This document shows, in pieces, positions 8,305-17,586 of a stretch of 64,000 nt of DNA. Numbering within the stretch: position 1 is the stretch's first letter; every line of letters starts with the position of its first letter. This DNA comes from Methylobacterium pseudosasicola (lineage in GTDB: Bacteria; Pseudomonadota; Alphaproteobacteria; Rhizobiales; Beijerinckiaceae), in NCBI RefSeq assembly GCF_900114535.1, contig NZ_FOTK01000023.1, positions 46,432 through 110,431 of the forward strand, read 5' to 3'. The position numbers and the translations under genes were made by a program. The notes beneath the pieces are model-generated. The model did no database searches and was not told the DNA's origin. It saw only the letters and a list, made by a program, of their open reading frames with translations.

Positions 8305-9198
8305 TCAGGACCCGCGTTCACGGCTGAACCGGGCCGTCGTGAAGTCGAGGAACGAGCGGAGCTTCGGCGTGATGCGGCGGTCCGGCGCGTACAGGATGTG
8401 GAGGGGCCGTTCCGAGCGCCATTCCGCCAGGACGCGGACCAGTCGGCCGGATGCGAGGTCGTCCGCGAGGAGCTCCTCGGCATGATGGATCACGCCCATC
8501 CCGGCCAAGGCTGCCTGCCGCAGGGCGTGGCCGCTGTTGGCGGAGAACCGCGACCCGATGGGCACGACGACCTCGCCCTCCTCGTCGTGGAACGTCCAGC
8601 GTTCCTCCAGCGCCGAGCCGGAGAAGCCGAGGCATGCATGCCGTGCGAGGTCGCTCGGGTGCCGCGGCCGCCCGTGCCGCTCCAGGTAAGCCGGAGACGC
8701 GCACGGGATCAGGTTCAGGGGACGCAGGCCCCGCGCGATCAGGCTGCTGTCTTGCAGCGGGCCTGCGCGGAACACGCAGTCGTAGCCCTCGTCGATCAGG
8801 TCCACCACACGGTCGCTGAGGGTGAGCCGTACCGTGACCTCGGGGTTCTCAGCCATGTACGCGGGAAGCAGCGGCGACAGACTGTAGGTGCCGAACGAGA
8901 CCGGCGCGTTGATCCGCAACTCGCCCCGTGGCCTCACCCGGCTGTCGGCCGCGATGGCTTCGGCCGCCTCCAGTTCCGCCAGCACGATGCGCGTGCGTTC
9001 GAGGAAGTCGCGCCCGGCGTCGGTCAGGCTCTGCCTACGGGTTGTCCGGTTCAGCAGGCGCACACCCAGGTGCTCCTCCAATTGCCGGACGTGCTTGCCG
9101 ACCATCGCCGCGGAGATGTCCGCGGCGTCCGCAGCCGCCGCGAACGAGCCGAGGTCGGCGACCTTGGCGAACACCTCCATGCTGGTGAGACGGTCCAT
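8305..9198 (-). CDS. LysR family regulator
   Basis: 297 residues. The helix-turn-helix is FAKVADLGSFAAAADAADISAAMVGKHVRQLEEHLGVRLLNR (about 10-50), and the substrate domain has the usual PRGELRINAPVSFG entry. It belongs to the DsdC/AaeR-like group that often controls a divergent oxidoreductase. The ATG at 9198 has AGGA five bases upstream; an ATG-like start at 9210 is less well placed. It is divergent from the NADP oxidoreductase at 9315, and an imperfect T-N11-A palindrome lies between. Confidence 0.85.
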   Translation of the reverse strand: MDRLTSMEVFAKVADLGSFAAAADAADISAAMVGKHVRQLEEHLGVRLLNRTTRRQSLTDAGRDFLERTRIVLAELEAAEAIAADSRVRPRGELRINAPVSFGTYSLSPLLPAYMAENPEVTVRLTLSDRVVDLIDEGYDCVFRAGPLQDSSLIARGLRPLNLIPCASPAYLERHGRPRHPSDLARHACLGFSGSALEERWTFHDEEGEVVVPIGSRFSANSGHALRQAALAGMGVIHHAEELLADDLASGRLVRVLAEWRSERPLHILYAPDRRITPKLRSFLDFTTARFSRERGS

Positions 9199-9222
9199 AT
9201 TCCTGACCATTGGTTGCGAGTG

Positions 9223-9239
9223 TCGCGATCAAACCGCGA
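9223..9239. promoter_or_regulatory. LysR-box-like palindrome
   Basis: TCGCGATCAAACCGCGA: 5-bp inverted repeat with a T-N11-A type core, in the intergenic region between the LysR gene (start 9198) and the oxidoreductase gene (start 9315). It is a candidate LysR site, inferred from form and position only. Confidence 0.4.
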
Positions 9240-9314
9240 TTTATCACGGACAGGACGAAGTCCATACCTCCCGTCGAGGCCGGCGGCGCCGGCTCGCGAA
9301 CGAGGAGAGCAGTC

Positions 9315-9950
9315 ATGACCGTCGCAGTCATCGGAACCGGGAACATGGGTGCCGGCATCGCCCGGCTGCTGGCCTCGAAAGGCGAACGGGTCGTCATCGG
9401 GTCGCGCGACCCGGCCAAGGCGGCGAAGCTCGCCGAGGAGATCGGGGCGGGCGCCGAGGGCGGCGGCATCGCCGCGGCCGCCAAGCTCGCCGACGTGGTG
9501 ATCTTCGCGGTGAACTACCCACAGGCGGGCGAGGCGGTCCGCGAGGCCGGCGGCTTCGCCGGCAAGGTGCTCGTCGACATCTCGAACCCCATCACCGAGG
9601 ACTTCAAGGACCTGCGCGTCGGGCACACCACCTCGGCCGCCGAGGAGCTCCAGAAGCTCGCGCCCGAGGCGAAGGTGGTGAAGGCGTTCAACACGATCTT
9701 CGCGCAGTTGCTGCCGGCGGAGGCGCGCGAGGGCCGCGACCCTGTGCAGGTCTTCGTCGCCGGCGACGACGAGGCCGCCAAGAAGACGGTGTCCGACCTC
9801 GTCGCCAAGGGCGGGTTCCAGCCCATCGAGTCGGGCCCCCTGAGCAACGCCCGGTTCCTTGAGCCGCTGGGCGAGATCAACATCCACTTCGGCTTCTTCC
9901 TGGGCTGGGGCACGAGCGCCGCCCCCGCGTGGATCAAGGCCGCCGCCTGA
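9315..9950 (+). CDS. F420/NADP oxidoreductase-like dinucleotide-binding protein
   Basis: 211 residues, one Rossmann domain: TVAVIGTGNMGAGIARLLASKG (2-23) with the GxGxxG motif, then VIGSRDPAKAA whose SR suggests NADP preference. It matches the bacterial NADPH-dependent F420 reductase-like family (with KVVKAFNTIFAQ, about 116-127), which in non-F420 bacteria are NADP-binding oxidoreductases of unknown substrate. It is followed 90 bases on by an MDR oxidoreductase on the same strand, and both are likely under the divergent LysR regulator. Confidence 0.8.
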   Translation: MTVAVIGTGNMGAGIARLLASKGERVVIGSRDPAKAAKLAEEIGAGAEGGGIAAAAKLADVVIFAVNYPQAGEAVREAGGFAGKVLVDISNPITEDFKDLRVGHTTSAAEELQKLAPEAKVVKAFNTIFAQLLPAEAREGRDPVQVFVAGDDEAAKKTVSDLVAKGGFQPIESGPLSNARFLEPLGEINIHFGFFLGWGTSAAPAWIKAAA

Positions 9951-10039
9951 AGGCTCCCGTCCAGACGTCCTCCCGCCGGGCATCCCAGGCGGGAGGTTTC
10001 CGCGCCCTTCCCGGGCGCACGCAATCGAGGAGAACGACC

Positions 10040-11029
10040 ATGAGCCGCATCGTACGCTTCCACGAGACCGGCGGTCCCGAGGTCCTCAAGGTCGAGGACG
10101 TCGTGGTCCCCGCGCCCAAGGCCGGCGAGGTCCAGATCCGGGTGAAGGCCATGGGCCTGAACCGGGCCGAGGTCATGTTCCGGACCGGCCAGTACGTCAC
10201 CCAGCCGCGCTTCCCGGCCATCCTCGGCTACGAGGCGGCGGGTACGGTGGAAGCGGTTGGGCCGGACGTCACCGGCTTCGCCGTCGGCGACGCGGTGAGC
10301 GTCGTGCCCTGCTTCATGCTCGGCGACTACGGCCTACATGGCGAGCTCGTGAACGCCCCGGCCTTCGGCGTGGTGAAGCACCCGGAGAACCTGTCCTGGG
10401 AGGAGGCGGCCGCGACCTGGATGATGTTCGTGACCGCCTACGGCGCGCTCGTCGACATCGCGAACGTCCAGGCCGGCCAGACGGTGTTGATCCGCGCCGC
10501 CTCCAGCAGCGTGGGCCTGGCAGCCATCCAGATCGTCAACGCGCTCGGCGCCGTCCCTGTTGCCCTGACCCGCCGCAGCAGCAAGCGCGACGAACTCCTG
10601 AAGCACGGGGCCGCCCACGTCATCGCCACCGAGGAGCAGGACCTCGTGGCCGAGGTGAACCGCATCACCGACGGCAAGGGCGCCAACGTCGCCTTCGACC
10701 CGGTCGGCGGACCGGAGGTCGCCAAGATCCTCGACGCGCTCGGCTACCTCGGCATCTTCTTCCAGTACGGCGCCCTCGACACGACGCCGTTGGCGGTCCC
10801 GGTCATGCCGCTGCTCGGCAAGGACCTGACGGTGCGCGGCTACCAGCTCTTCGAAATCACCAAGGACCCGGCGCGCTTGGAGAGGGCCAAGGACTACATC
10901 GTGAAGGGGCTTGCCTCGGGCGCGCTGAAGCCGGTGGTCGCCAAGACCTTCACGCTCGACCAGATCGTCGAGGCGCACCGCTTCATGGAGAGCAACGAGC
11001 AGGTCGGCAAGATCGTCGTCACCGCCTAA
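10040..11029 (+). CDS. Zinc-independent MDR oxidoreductase (quinone oxidoreductase-like)
   Basis: 329 residues of the medium-chain dehydrogenase/reductase superfamily. The GroES-like half holds NRAEVMFRTGQY and GYEAAGTVEAVG; the Rossmann half holds VLIRAASSSVGLAAIQI, where the usual GAAGGVG is replaced by AASSSVG. No zinc-binding cysteines are seen, pointing to quinone or enoyl reductase activity with NADPH rather than alcohol dehydrogenase. The ATG at 10040 follows GAGGAG. It sits in the same transcription unit as the gene at 9315. Confidence 0.85.
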   Translation: MSRIVRFHETGGPEVLKVEDVVVPAPKAGEVQIRVKAMGLNRAEVMFRTGQYVTQPRFPAILGYEAAGTVEAVGPDVTGFAVGDAVSVVPCFMLGDYGLHGELVNAPAFGVVKHPENLSWEEAAATWMMFVTAYGALVDIANVQAGQTVLIRAASSSVGLAAIQIVNALGAVPVALTRRSSKRDELLKHGAAHVIATEEQDLVAEVNRITDGKGANVAFDPVGGPEVAKILDALGYLGIFFQYGALDTTPLAVPVMPLLGKDLTVRGYQLFEITKDPARLERAKDYIVKGLASGALKPVVAKTFTLDQIVEAHRFMESNEQVGKIVVTA

Positions 11030-11170
11030 GCGGGAGGCGCCGAGGGGACAGGCCCGGCGGGATGCGCATGGGCCGCCCCGCGTCCGCTTCATAGGTCGAC
11101 CGGACGCGAGCGGATACGGACGACATCGGCGACTTCGCCCCGGTCCCGGGGTCCAGGGTAAACACCGACC

Positions 11171-12913
11171 ATGCTCCCGACCGGCCTCCGGAGTTTCCTG
11201 GAGCGCGACCCGCCGCGCCTGCGGTTCGGCCTCGCCACGGCGGCCGCGGCGTGGCTCGCCATCGTCCTAGCGGCTGCGCTCGACCTGCCGAACGGGCACT
11301 GGGCCGGCGTGACCGTGCTCACGGTCTCGCAGCCGACCCGAGGGCTGCTCTTCGAGAAGTGCCTCTGGCGCCTCGTCGGCACGACCGCGGGCGCGCTGGT
11401 CGGCATCGGCCTGCTCGCCGCCTTCGCGACCCACCCGGCGGCGGCGCTCGTCGGCTTGACGGCTTGGCTTGCGTGCTGCGCGGGCATGTCCGCCCTCGTC
11501 CGGCACTTCCGCAGCTACGGGGCGGTGCTGGCCGGCTATACCTGTGCCATCGTCGCCCTGATCGACTTCGACCATCCGGCCTTGGTCCAGCACATCGCCT
11601 TCGGTCGCATCGCCTGCACCGTCATCGGCGTTCTCGCGGCCACCGCCGTCACCGGCCTGCTGATGCCGCCCTCGGGTCGGCGCTCGCTCCTCGACCGCGC
11701 ACGGCAGTCGGGCGCCGAGCTTCTGGAGCGCTGCTCAGGTCTGCTCACGGGTTCCCTGGGCGCAGCGGACCAGGGCGCGCTGCTGGCCGTCGTAGCCCGG
11801 CTCGGCGACCTCGACGCGGAGGCCGACGAAGTCCTCGACGGCGCTCCGGGCGCCCGCTGGCGCAAGCGACGCCTGCGCAACCTCCTGGCCTCGCTCCTCC
11901 TCGTGGCCTCGCGCACCCGGGCGCTCGCGCGGTCCGACGATCCGGTACAGGCGCAGGCGCCGCCGGAACTGAAAGCCCTCCTGGATCAAGCCGCCCTCCG
12001 ATTCCGGTATAAGGACTCTCCCGGGTCGACCCCTCTCGCGTCCGCCGATGGCCGACCAGCCGTGGCCGGCCCCCTCGCCGACACCCGAGCCGCCCTGACC
12101 GCGGCCCTCGCGGATCTCCGGGACCTTGAGCGGGCGCCGGTCGTGGGGAATGGACCCGCCCGCCTCGAAACGCCCTTGGATTGGCAGGGGGCGGTGCGTG
12201 CCGCGACCCGGACGGCACTGTGCGTCTTGCCCATGGGCCTCGCGTGGCTCGTGACCGGCTGGGCCGCCGGCTCGCTCATGCTGCTGGGCACCTGCGTGTT
12301 CGTGACCTTGCTCTCGGCGAACGAGCTCGGGGCCGCGATGATCCGACGGATCGTGCTCGGCGTGCTTGCGGGCATCGGCCTCGCCCTGGCGTTCCGCGCG
12401 TTCGTGCTGCCGCACCCGGCCGGTCTGACGGTTCTCCTCCTCGCCCTCGTGCCGGTCCTCTGCGTCACGGCGGCCGGGCTCACCTTCAGGCTGACGGCGG
12501 TGAGCACCGTCGAGTTCAACAACTTCTTCCTCATGATGAGCCAGCCGACGCATCTGACGCCCCTCGGCCCGCCTCTGGCGCATCAGGGCCTCGCCATGCT
12601 CGTCGGCATCGGGGTAGCCGCCCTGGCACTCCATCTCGTCATGCCGCTGGACATCGAGCGAAGGAAGCGGCGCTTGCGCCAGGCGCTCGCGGGCGACTTG
12701 GCCGAACTCGCCGGAGGCGCATCGGGCAAGCGGCGCGCGAATTGGGAAGCACGCACCCTTTCGCGAGGCCTGCGACTGCTCGCCGGACCGGGACGGCGTG
12801 ACCGGGCCGCGGACGCGGAGGACGTCCTCGACATGCTCGAACGTGGGCGGACACTACGTGCCCCGTCGGACGCGTTAGAGGGGCGCGACCCCTCTGTTCG
12901 AAGCGTCGCCTAG
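11171..12913 (+). CDS. FUSC family inner-membrane efflux protein (AaeB-like)
   Basis: 580 residues with two sets of transmembrane helices, each of about five or six segments (residues roughly 15-165 and 345-480), separated by a cytoplasmic linker. This is the repeated layout of the fusaric acid resistance/AaeB family, which exports aromatic acids. Segments such as AAAWLAIVLAAALDLPNGHWAGVTVLTVSQP match the FUSC start. No membrane-fusion partner (AaeA-like) is adjacent, which is unusual for a tripartite pump. The role in aromatic export is inferred from family and from the oxygenase genes nearby. Confidence 0.8.
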   Translation: MLPTGLRSFLERDPPRLRFGLATAAAAWLAIVLAAALDLPNGHWAGVTVLTVSQPTRGLLFEKCLWRLVGTTAGALVGIGLLAAFATHPAAALVGLTAWLACCAGMSALVRHFRSYGAVLAGYTCAIVALIDFDHPALVQHIAFGRIACTVIGVLAATAVTGLLMPPSGRRSLLDRARQSGAELLERCSGLLTGSLGAADQGALLAVVARLGDLDAEADEVLDGAPGARWRKRRLRNLLASLLLVASRTRALARSDDPVQAQAPPELKALLDQAALRFRYKDSPGSTPLASADGRPAVAGPLADTRAALTAALADLRDLERAPVVGNGPARLETPLDWQGAVRAATRTALCVLPMGLAWLVTGWAAGSLMLLGTCVFVTLLSANELGAAMIRRIVLGVLAGIGLALAFRAFVLPHPAGLTVLLLALVPVLCVTAAGLTFRLTAVSTVEFNNFFLMMSQPTHLTPLGPPLAHQGLAMLVGIGVAALALHLVMPLDIERRKRRLRQALAGDLAELAGGASGKRRANWEARTLSRGLRLLAGPGRRDRAADAEDVLDMLERGRTLRAPSDALEGRDPSVRSVA

Positions 12914-13005
12914 TTACCCATATCGAGATGCCGTGAGCCGGAATCGGCCCGAGCCGTGCCGGTCGACGCGCTGCGCCACCGCGGCTTAGGTCGCTATCTG
13001 ACGCC

Positions 13006-14286
13006 TCATGCTCCGGCCGCGGCGAGCTTGTCCCGCCGTCCGAGCCGGTACCTGTCCGCAAGCGCCGCCATGGCCTCGTCGGCGGCCCTTTGCCCGCTGT
13101 CGTGGGCTCCGTGCGCCGTTGTGAAGTCGAACGGGTGCGTCGCCTCGCCGGCGAAGAAGAGGCGCTCCTCGAAAGGCCGGGCCAACCGTGCCCGCGCATC
13201 GGATCGGCCCGGCAAGGCGCAGCTATACGCGCCGCCGATGGCCTGTATCCGGCTCCACGACGTCGCCGCCAGCGGCCGGATGGCCGCCGACACGTCGCTG
13301 CCGAACAGGGCCACCAACTGAGCCGACACGTACGCGAAGCCGGCGGCCGGGCCCTCCTCCTCCAGGATGCGGGCACCGTCACCCCCGAGGAACGCCTCGA
13401 TGATCGGCCAGCCGTTGGGTCGGATCGAGTAGGAGGCAGACCTCGGGTCGCGCAGGTTGCCGTAGGCATGTGCGTCCGGCTCGAATGCGGCGTCGCGCCC
13501 GATCTCCAGGAAGACCTTCTCGTTCCGCCCGAGCGGCAGTGAGGCGGCCGCCTCGCGCCAGGGGTCGACCCCGGCGGGAAGGCGAATGGCGTCGCCGGCC
13601 AGGACCGCGGTCGAGACCGTGAGGATGGCGGCCCCGGCGCGGACGGTGCCGGCGCGGGTGGAGATGGCCACTCCGTCCGCCGTCAGGTCGATCCGCTCGA
13701 CGGGGGTAGCCAAGCGCAGCGACGTCGAGGGCGGGAGGCTGGCGGCGACCAGGGTGCCGTAGCCGAGAGGCAGGTTCCAGTTCTTGCCCGTCGAGGCATC
13801 GTCGTACGCCAGGTAGTCGGTGGCGGAAATCTCCTCGGGGCCCATGCCGCTCATGAAGCCGGCGATGGCTCGCACGTAGGCGTTCCAGGCGCCGCCGGGC
13901 TCCATGGCATCGCTCGCGCGGTCGCTATCGGCCGCAACCATGCGGAGCCGCTTCTCCCAAGCGCCGTATGCCTCCCACGCCGCCTCCTGACCGTCCTCGT
14001 CCTGGACGATACCGGGATGCGCCTTGGTCCAAGGAGGGTCACTGCGGTCGACCGTGAACCCTGACGCCTCGGCGATGCCGACCCAGGCATTGCGGTCGCC
14101 CGAGTGCAGCCATTCGCAGCCGAGGTCGAGCGGGTAGCCGCCGAAGTCCTGCGTGAACGCGCGGCCCCCAAGCCGCGACGATGCCTCAAGCAGGATCACG
14201 CCCATGCCGCTCGCCGCGAGCCGCCGCGCCGCTCCGATGCCGGCGGCGCCTCCCCCTACGATGATGACGTCGAACTCGTTGCTCAT
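13006..14286 (-). CDS. FAD-dependent amine oxidase
   Basis: 426 residues of the flavin monoamine oxidase family. The N-terminal dinucleotide fold reads VIIVGGGAAGIGAARRLAASGMGVILLEASSRLGGRA (about 7-43), continues with the GRxxT-like arginine, and ends with the family signature ERLFFAGEATHPFDFTTAHGAHDSG (about 380-404). It would oxidise a primary or secondary amine to an imine with O2, giving H2O2. The ATG at 14286 (MSNEFD) is preferred to longer frames because conservation begins there. It is monocistronic, and substrate is unknown. Confidence 0.85.
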   Translation of the reverse strand: MSNEFDVIIVGGGAAGIGAARRLAASGMGVILLEASSRLGGRAFTQDFGGYPLDLGCEWLHSGDRNAWVGIAEASGFTVDRSDPPWTKAHPGIVQDEDGQEAAWEAYGAWEKRLRMVAADSDRASDAMEPGGAWNAYVRAIAGFMSGMGPEEISATDYLAYDDASTGKNWNLPLGYGTLVAASLPPSTSLRLATPVERIDLTADGVAISTRAGTVRAGAAILTVSTAVLAGDAIRLPAGVDPWREAAASLPLGRNEKVFLEIGRDAAFEPDAHAYGNLRDPRSASYSIRPNGWPIIEAFLGGDGARILEEEGPAAGFAYVSAQLVALFGSDVSAAIRPLAATSWSRIQAIGGAYSCALPGRSDARARLARPFEERLFFAGEATHPFDFTTAHGAHDSGQRAADEAMAALADRYRLGRRDKLAAAGA

Positions 14287-14558
14287 AAGACCGAAGGTGA
14301 GGTCGGCCGATATGGCTTCCAAGCCTACCGCGACCGTTGCACCGCAGGCATTCGGGCCTCCGGTTCGGTGGGATCGAAGGGCGTCCCGGCTCGCGGAGAC
14401 GCCACCTGCATGTCGGCCAATCACCGCGCCCCGTGGCGGTTCCGGTCCCCATGCGGGCCATTCGCCTCGCCTGCCCGGGAACTTCCTGCGTCATCGTCCG
14501 CAGTGACCGGGGCCCCCGTCCAGGCGTTGTCGGATGCGACCGACTAACCGGAGCCGTT

Positions 14559-14804
14559 ATGCTCAACCCCTTCTATGCCGCATTCCTGCTCGCCGTTGAG
14601 GCTCAGAAGGTCATCGAGTTGCGGCTGGTGCGCATCGCCTGGGGCGGCGCCGAGGCGCAGTCCGAGATGGTCTCGATGGTCGGCGAGAAGGTGATCGCAG
14701 CGATGGAGGCTGCCAACACCCTGATGGCGGGCGGCACCCAAGGCGACGTCATTGCCCGCTACCGGGAGCTCGTCGCGGACAACACCCACCGGTTGATGGC
14801 CTGA
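14559..14804 (+). CDS. Short helical protein, unknown function
   Basis: 81 residues, probably all helical: MLNPFYAAFLLAVEAQKVIELRLVRIAWGG and then EKVIAAMEAANTLMAGG. The pattern of amphipathic helices is phasin-like and resembles small proteins often seen in Methylobacterium and relatives, but I cannot name a family with confidence. GGAG lies a few bases before the ATG. It is divergent from the amine oxidase and borders the accessory island that starts with the TIR gene. Confidence 0.65.
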   Translation: MLNPFYAAFLLAVEAQKVIELRLVRIAWGGAEAQSEMVSMVGEKVIAAMEAANTLMAGGTQGDVIARYRELVADNTHRLMA

Positions 14805-14962
14805 GCCGGCTTCGGGCACGTCGCAGGCGGCCCTGGATTTCGGCTGACCTTTTCCTTTGAAGCCAATCCACTAGAGCGGGACCGGCGCCCTGGGCGAACG
14901 GAACAAAACGAGCTCAAGGGGCTTAAGTTTCGAACTTGGCCGCCGTGTTCGAGGGGGCTGCC

Positions 14963-15691
14963 GTGAATGCGACGCCGTTGGCCAGGACCGGCAAGACGAA
15001 GCCGCCTGCGAGAAGGGCGACGCCGGGTCCGCGTGCCGCGAGCCCGGCGAAGGCACCGACCCGGAAGCCCGTGAAGGCGAAGGTGCGGATCTTCGTCTCC
15101 TATTGCCACGCGAACGCGGTCCACCGTGCGAAGCTACAGGTTCATCTCGCCCAGTTAGAGCGCGACGAAGTCGAGACGTGGTTCGACGGCCGGATGGAAG
15201 CCGGGGACAAGCTCAGCACCGAGATCTCGCGCAAGCTGCGCGCGGCGGACATCTTCGTGGCGCTGATGAGCCCGGAGTACATCGCCAGCCACTGGTGCCA
15301 GCTGGAATACAAGCGGGCCATGGGCCGGCGGGCCAAGGGCTCCATGCGGGTGGTGGTCGTCGTCGTTCGGCCCTGTGCGTGGAAGGATACGGGGGCATCC
15401 GAGCTCAAGGTCCTACCCCATGACGGTCGGACCGTGAGCGATTGGCGGTCGATGGACCATGCTTTCGCGAACGTGGCCGAAGGCATCAAGGGCACCGTCA
15501 AGGCCGTACGCGCGTCGCTCGCTCAGGCGTCCCTGGTCCGGCCCGCAAAGACGGGGCGATCCACGGTGTCACCGAAGGTCAAGAAGCCGCCGGTCGCAGC
15601 CGGGGGCATTCCGAAGGCCGCGGCGAAGGCGAGGAGCGGCGTGGGTTCGACCAAAGCCAGACAGTCGGCGCGCAATCGGGCGGCGCGGTAG
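14963..15691 (+). CDS. TIR domain protein with basic N- and C-terminal tails
   Basis: 242 residues from a GTG start preceded by GAGGGGG. Residues 41 to about 185 are a TIR domain: VRIFVSYCHAN forms the first strand and loop, and ADIFVALMSPEYIASHWCQLEYKRAM (95-120) holds the expected catalytic glutamate E115 next to W111. TIR domains of this type cleave NAD+ or make cyclic ADP-ribose signals in bacterial immunity. Both ends are rich in Lys, Arg, Ala and Pro, like a histone H1 tail, which is unusual and suggests nucleic acid binding. The DUF2235 gene follows 23 bases later, so the two probably work together. Confidence 0.8.
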   Translation: MNATPLARTGKTKPPARRATPGPRAASPAKAPTRKPVKAKVRIFVSYCHANAVHRAKLQVHLAQLERDEVETWFDGRMEAGDKLSTEISRKLRAADIFVALMSPEYIASHWCQLEYKRAMGRRAKGSMRVVVVVVRPCAWKDTGASELKVLPHDGRTVSDWRSMDHAFANVAEGIKGTVKAVRASLAQASLVRPAKTGRSTVSPKVKKPPVAAGGIPKAAAKARSGVGSTKARQSARNRAAR

Positions 15692-15714
15692 ATACCAGCT
15701 TGGGGCCGGCCCGG

Positions 15715-17331
15715 ATGGCCGGATGGGGCATGCCGAAGAACATCGTGGTTTTTTCGGACGGCACTGGCCAGGACGGCGGCGTCCGTCCCGAGCAGCGCGT
15801 CAGCAACGTCTACAAGATGTACCGCGTCTGCAAGGTCGGGCCGGAGAGCGACATCGATCCGGCGGAGCAGGTCGCCTTCTACGACCCTGGCCTCGGCACC
15901 GACATCGGCGCAACCGCCCTGACGGCGCCGGTCCGGTTTGCGCAGAAGATGGCCGCCTCGCTCTCGGGCCGCGGCATCGCGACTAACATCGCCGACTGCT
16001 ACCGCTTCATCGCCGACCACTACGAACCCGGTGACAGGGTGTTCCTGATCGGCTTCAGCCGAGGGGCCTACACGGTCCGGTGCGTGGCGAACCTGCTGAT
16101 GTATTGCGGCGTCCCGACCCGGGGGAAGGACGGCCCGCTCCTGCGCTACCGCAAGATGACCGCCGACATCGCCAAGGAGGCGGTCGGGACGGTGCTGGAG
16201 CACGGCGCCGGCCACCCGCGCGCCGAGTTCGACGCGGAGCGGGCCGAGCTAGCCCGCCGTTTCCGGGAGACCTACTCCTCGCACCATCCCGACCACGCCC
16301 GCGACCCGGCGGACAGGAAGTCGAACGTCGAGCCGTACTTCATCGGGACGTTCGACACGGTCGCGGCCCTGGGGGTCGCCGGCGCGAAGCGGTCGCTGAT
16401 CAAGGCCGGGTTGGCGGCCGCCGTGGTCATCCCGGTCGGCCTCGCCGTCACGGCGACGGCGGCGCTCGCCGGCGGACTGTCGTACGCGCTCGGCGGCCCG
16501 TTCTGGAAGGTCGACATCGGCGTCGCCGCGCTACTTTCGCTCGCCGCCGGTGGCGTGGCGTGGGCGGTGGCCCGGCGGCTCCGGGCGGCCAAGACTAAAA
16601 CGATCAAGGATTGGCCTGTCGCGGGGCAGGAGCGCAGCCACGTCGCCGAGTGGAAGGGCGAGAACTTCGACCGCTACCTGAGCGCACAGGTCGGCTACGC
16701 GCGGGCGGCCATCGCCATCGACGAGCGCCGGGCGGACTTCCGGCGGGTGAGGTGGGGCACCACGGAGGCGAGCCCCCCGCGCCCCGCCGGCGTGCCGGGT
16801 CAGTTCCGGCAGGTCTGGTTCGCGGGCAACCATTCCGACATCGGCGGAAGCTACGACGAGACCGAATCGCGCCTGTCCGACATCGCGCTGAAGTGGATGC
16901 TGGAGCAGGCTGTCTGCATCCCGGACGGGCTGAAGGTCGACGGCATGCCGGCGGTGGCGGACATGCACCATCCTGTCGAGGTCACGTCGATCCCGCGCCT
17001 GCGGCTGCACCCGTCGGCGGCCGGCGCGCAGCACTGCGAGGTGGCCGGCATGCGCGACGCCATCGCCGCGCGCACCGAGGCCTCTTGGGTCCCGGCGCGG
17101 ATCCGTAAATGGGCGCAGGGCAAGTCGTGGGAGGAGGAAGCCCGCGACCCGAAGACGGACGCCCCGGTCCACCCCAGCGTGGACGAGCGCTTTGCCGCCG
17201 GTCCGGTGATCCAGTGCGACGGTCTCAGGCCCTACAGGCCGGCCGTCCTGGCAGGCCACGAGCGGTTCCGTCATTTCTACGAGGAAGCGGAAACCGCCGC
17301 CGGTACAGGCGAACCCGTGACCCCGGCCTGA
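15715..17331 (+). CDS. DUF2235 alpha/beta hydrolase with membrane segments
   Basis: 538 residues of the DUF2235 family, whose best-known members are the Tle1-type phospholipase effectors. FSDGTGQ (13-19) opens the domain, GFSRG (113-117) is the nucleophile elbow with Ser115, and GTFDTVAALG (D214) and GNHSDIGGSY (H373) supply the remaining catalytic acid and histidine. Two hydrophobic segments (about 231-255 and 266-286) split the domain and would anchor it in the membrane. An ATG at 15730 is an alternative start. It follows the TIR gene closely. There are no type VI secretion genes here, so an intracellular, TIR-activated lipase is the most likely role. Confidence 0.8.
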   Translation: MAGWGMPKNIVVFSDGTGQDGGVRPEQRVSNVYKMYRVCKVGPESDIDPAEQVAFYDPGLGTDIGATALTAPVRFAQKMAASLSGRGIATNIADCYRFIADHYEPGDRVFLIGFSRGAYTVRCVANLLMYCGVPTRGKDGPLLRYRKMTADIAKEAVGTVLEHGAGHPRAEFDAERAELARRFRETYSSHHPDHARDPADRKSNVEPYFIGTFDTVAALGVAGAKRSLIKAGLAAAVVIPVGLAVTATAALAGGLSYALGGPFWKVDIGVAALLSLAAGGVAWAVARRLRAAKTKTIKDWPVAGQERSHVAEWKGENFDRYLSAQVGYARAAIAIDERRADFRRVRWGTTEASPPRPAGVPGQFRQVWFAGNHSDIGGSYDETESRLSDIALKWMLEQAVCIPDGLKVDGMPAVADMHHPVEVTSIPRLRLHPSAAGAQHCEVAGMRDAIAARTEASWVPARIRKWAQGKSWEEEARDPKTDAPVHPSVDERFAAGPVIQCDGLRPYRPAVLAGHERFRHFYEEAETAAGTGEPVTPA

Positions 17332-17586
17332 CGCGGCAGGCCCGGCACAACCTCGCATTCCGGCGGCGCAACGCGTGCGGCCGCACCGTGCTCCGGGACA
17401 CCTTGCGGCGCGCAGGGCTTCGATTCCGAAGTCCCGCCGCAAGTCCACTGCCACCATCTGCGTCCTGCGGAACGGTGAGGGTGATGCGCCACGACGTGTG
17501 GCAATCGCGCCGGCGCCCGCGTCCGGCCCTTTCGAACACGGCCCGACGCGGGCAAGATCGCTTCGTTCAGGACACTCGCCGCCCCG
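17332..17586. other. Intergenic stretch before the ABC-3C operon
   Basis: 255 bases with no gene or clear terminator. It should carry the promoter of the ABC-3C operon, but no obvious -35/-10 pair stands out. Confidence 0.4.
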
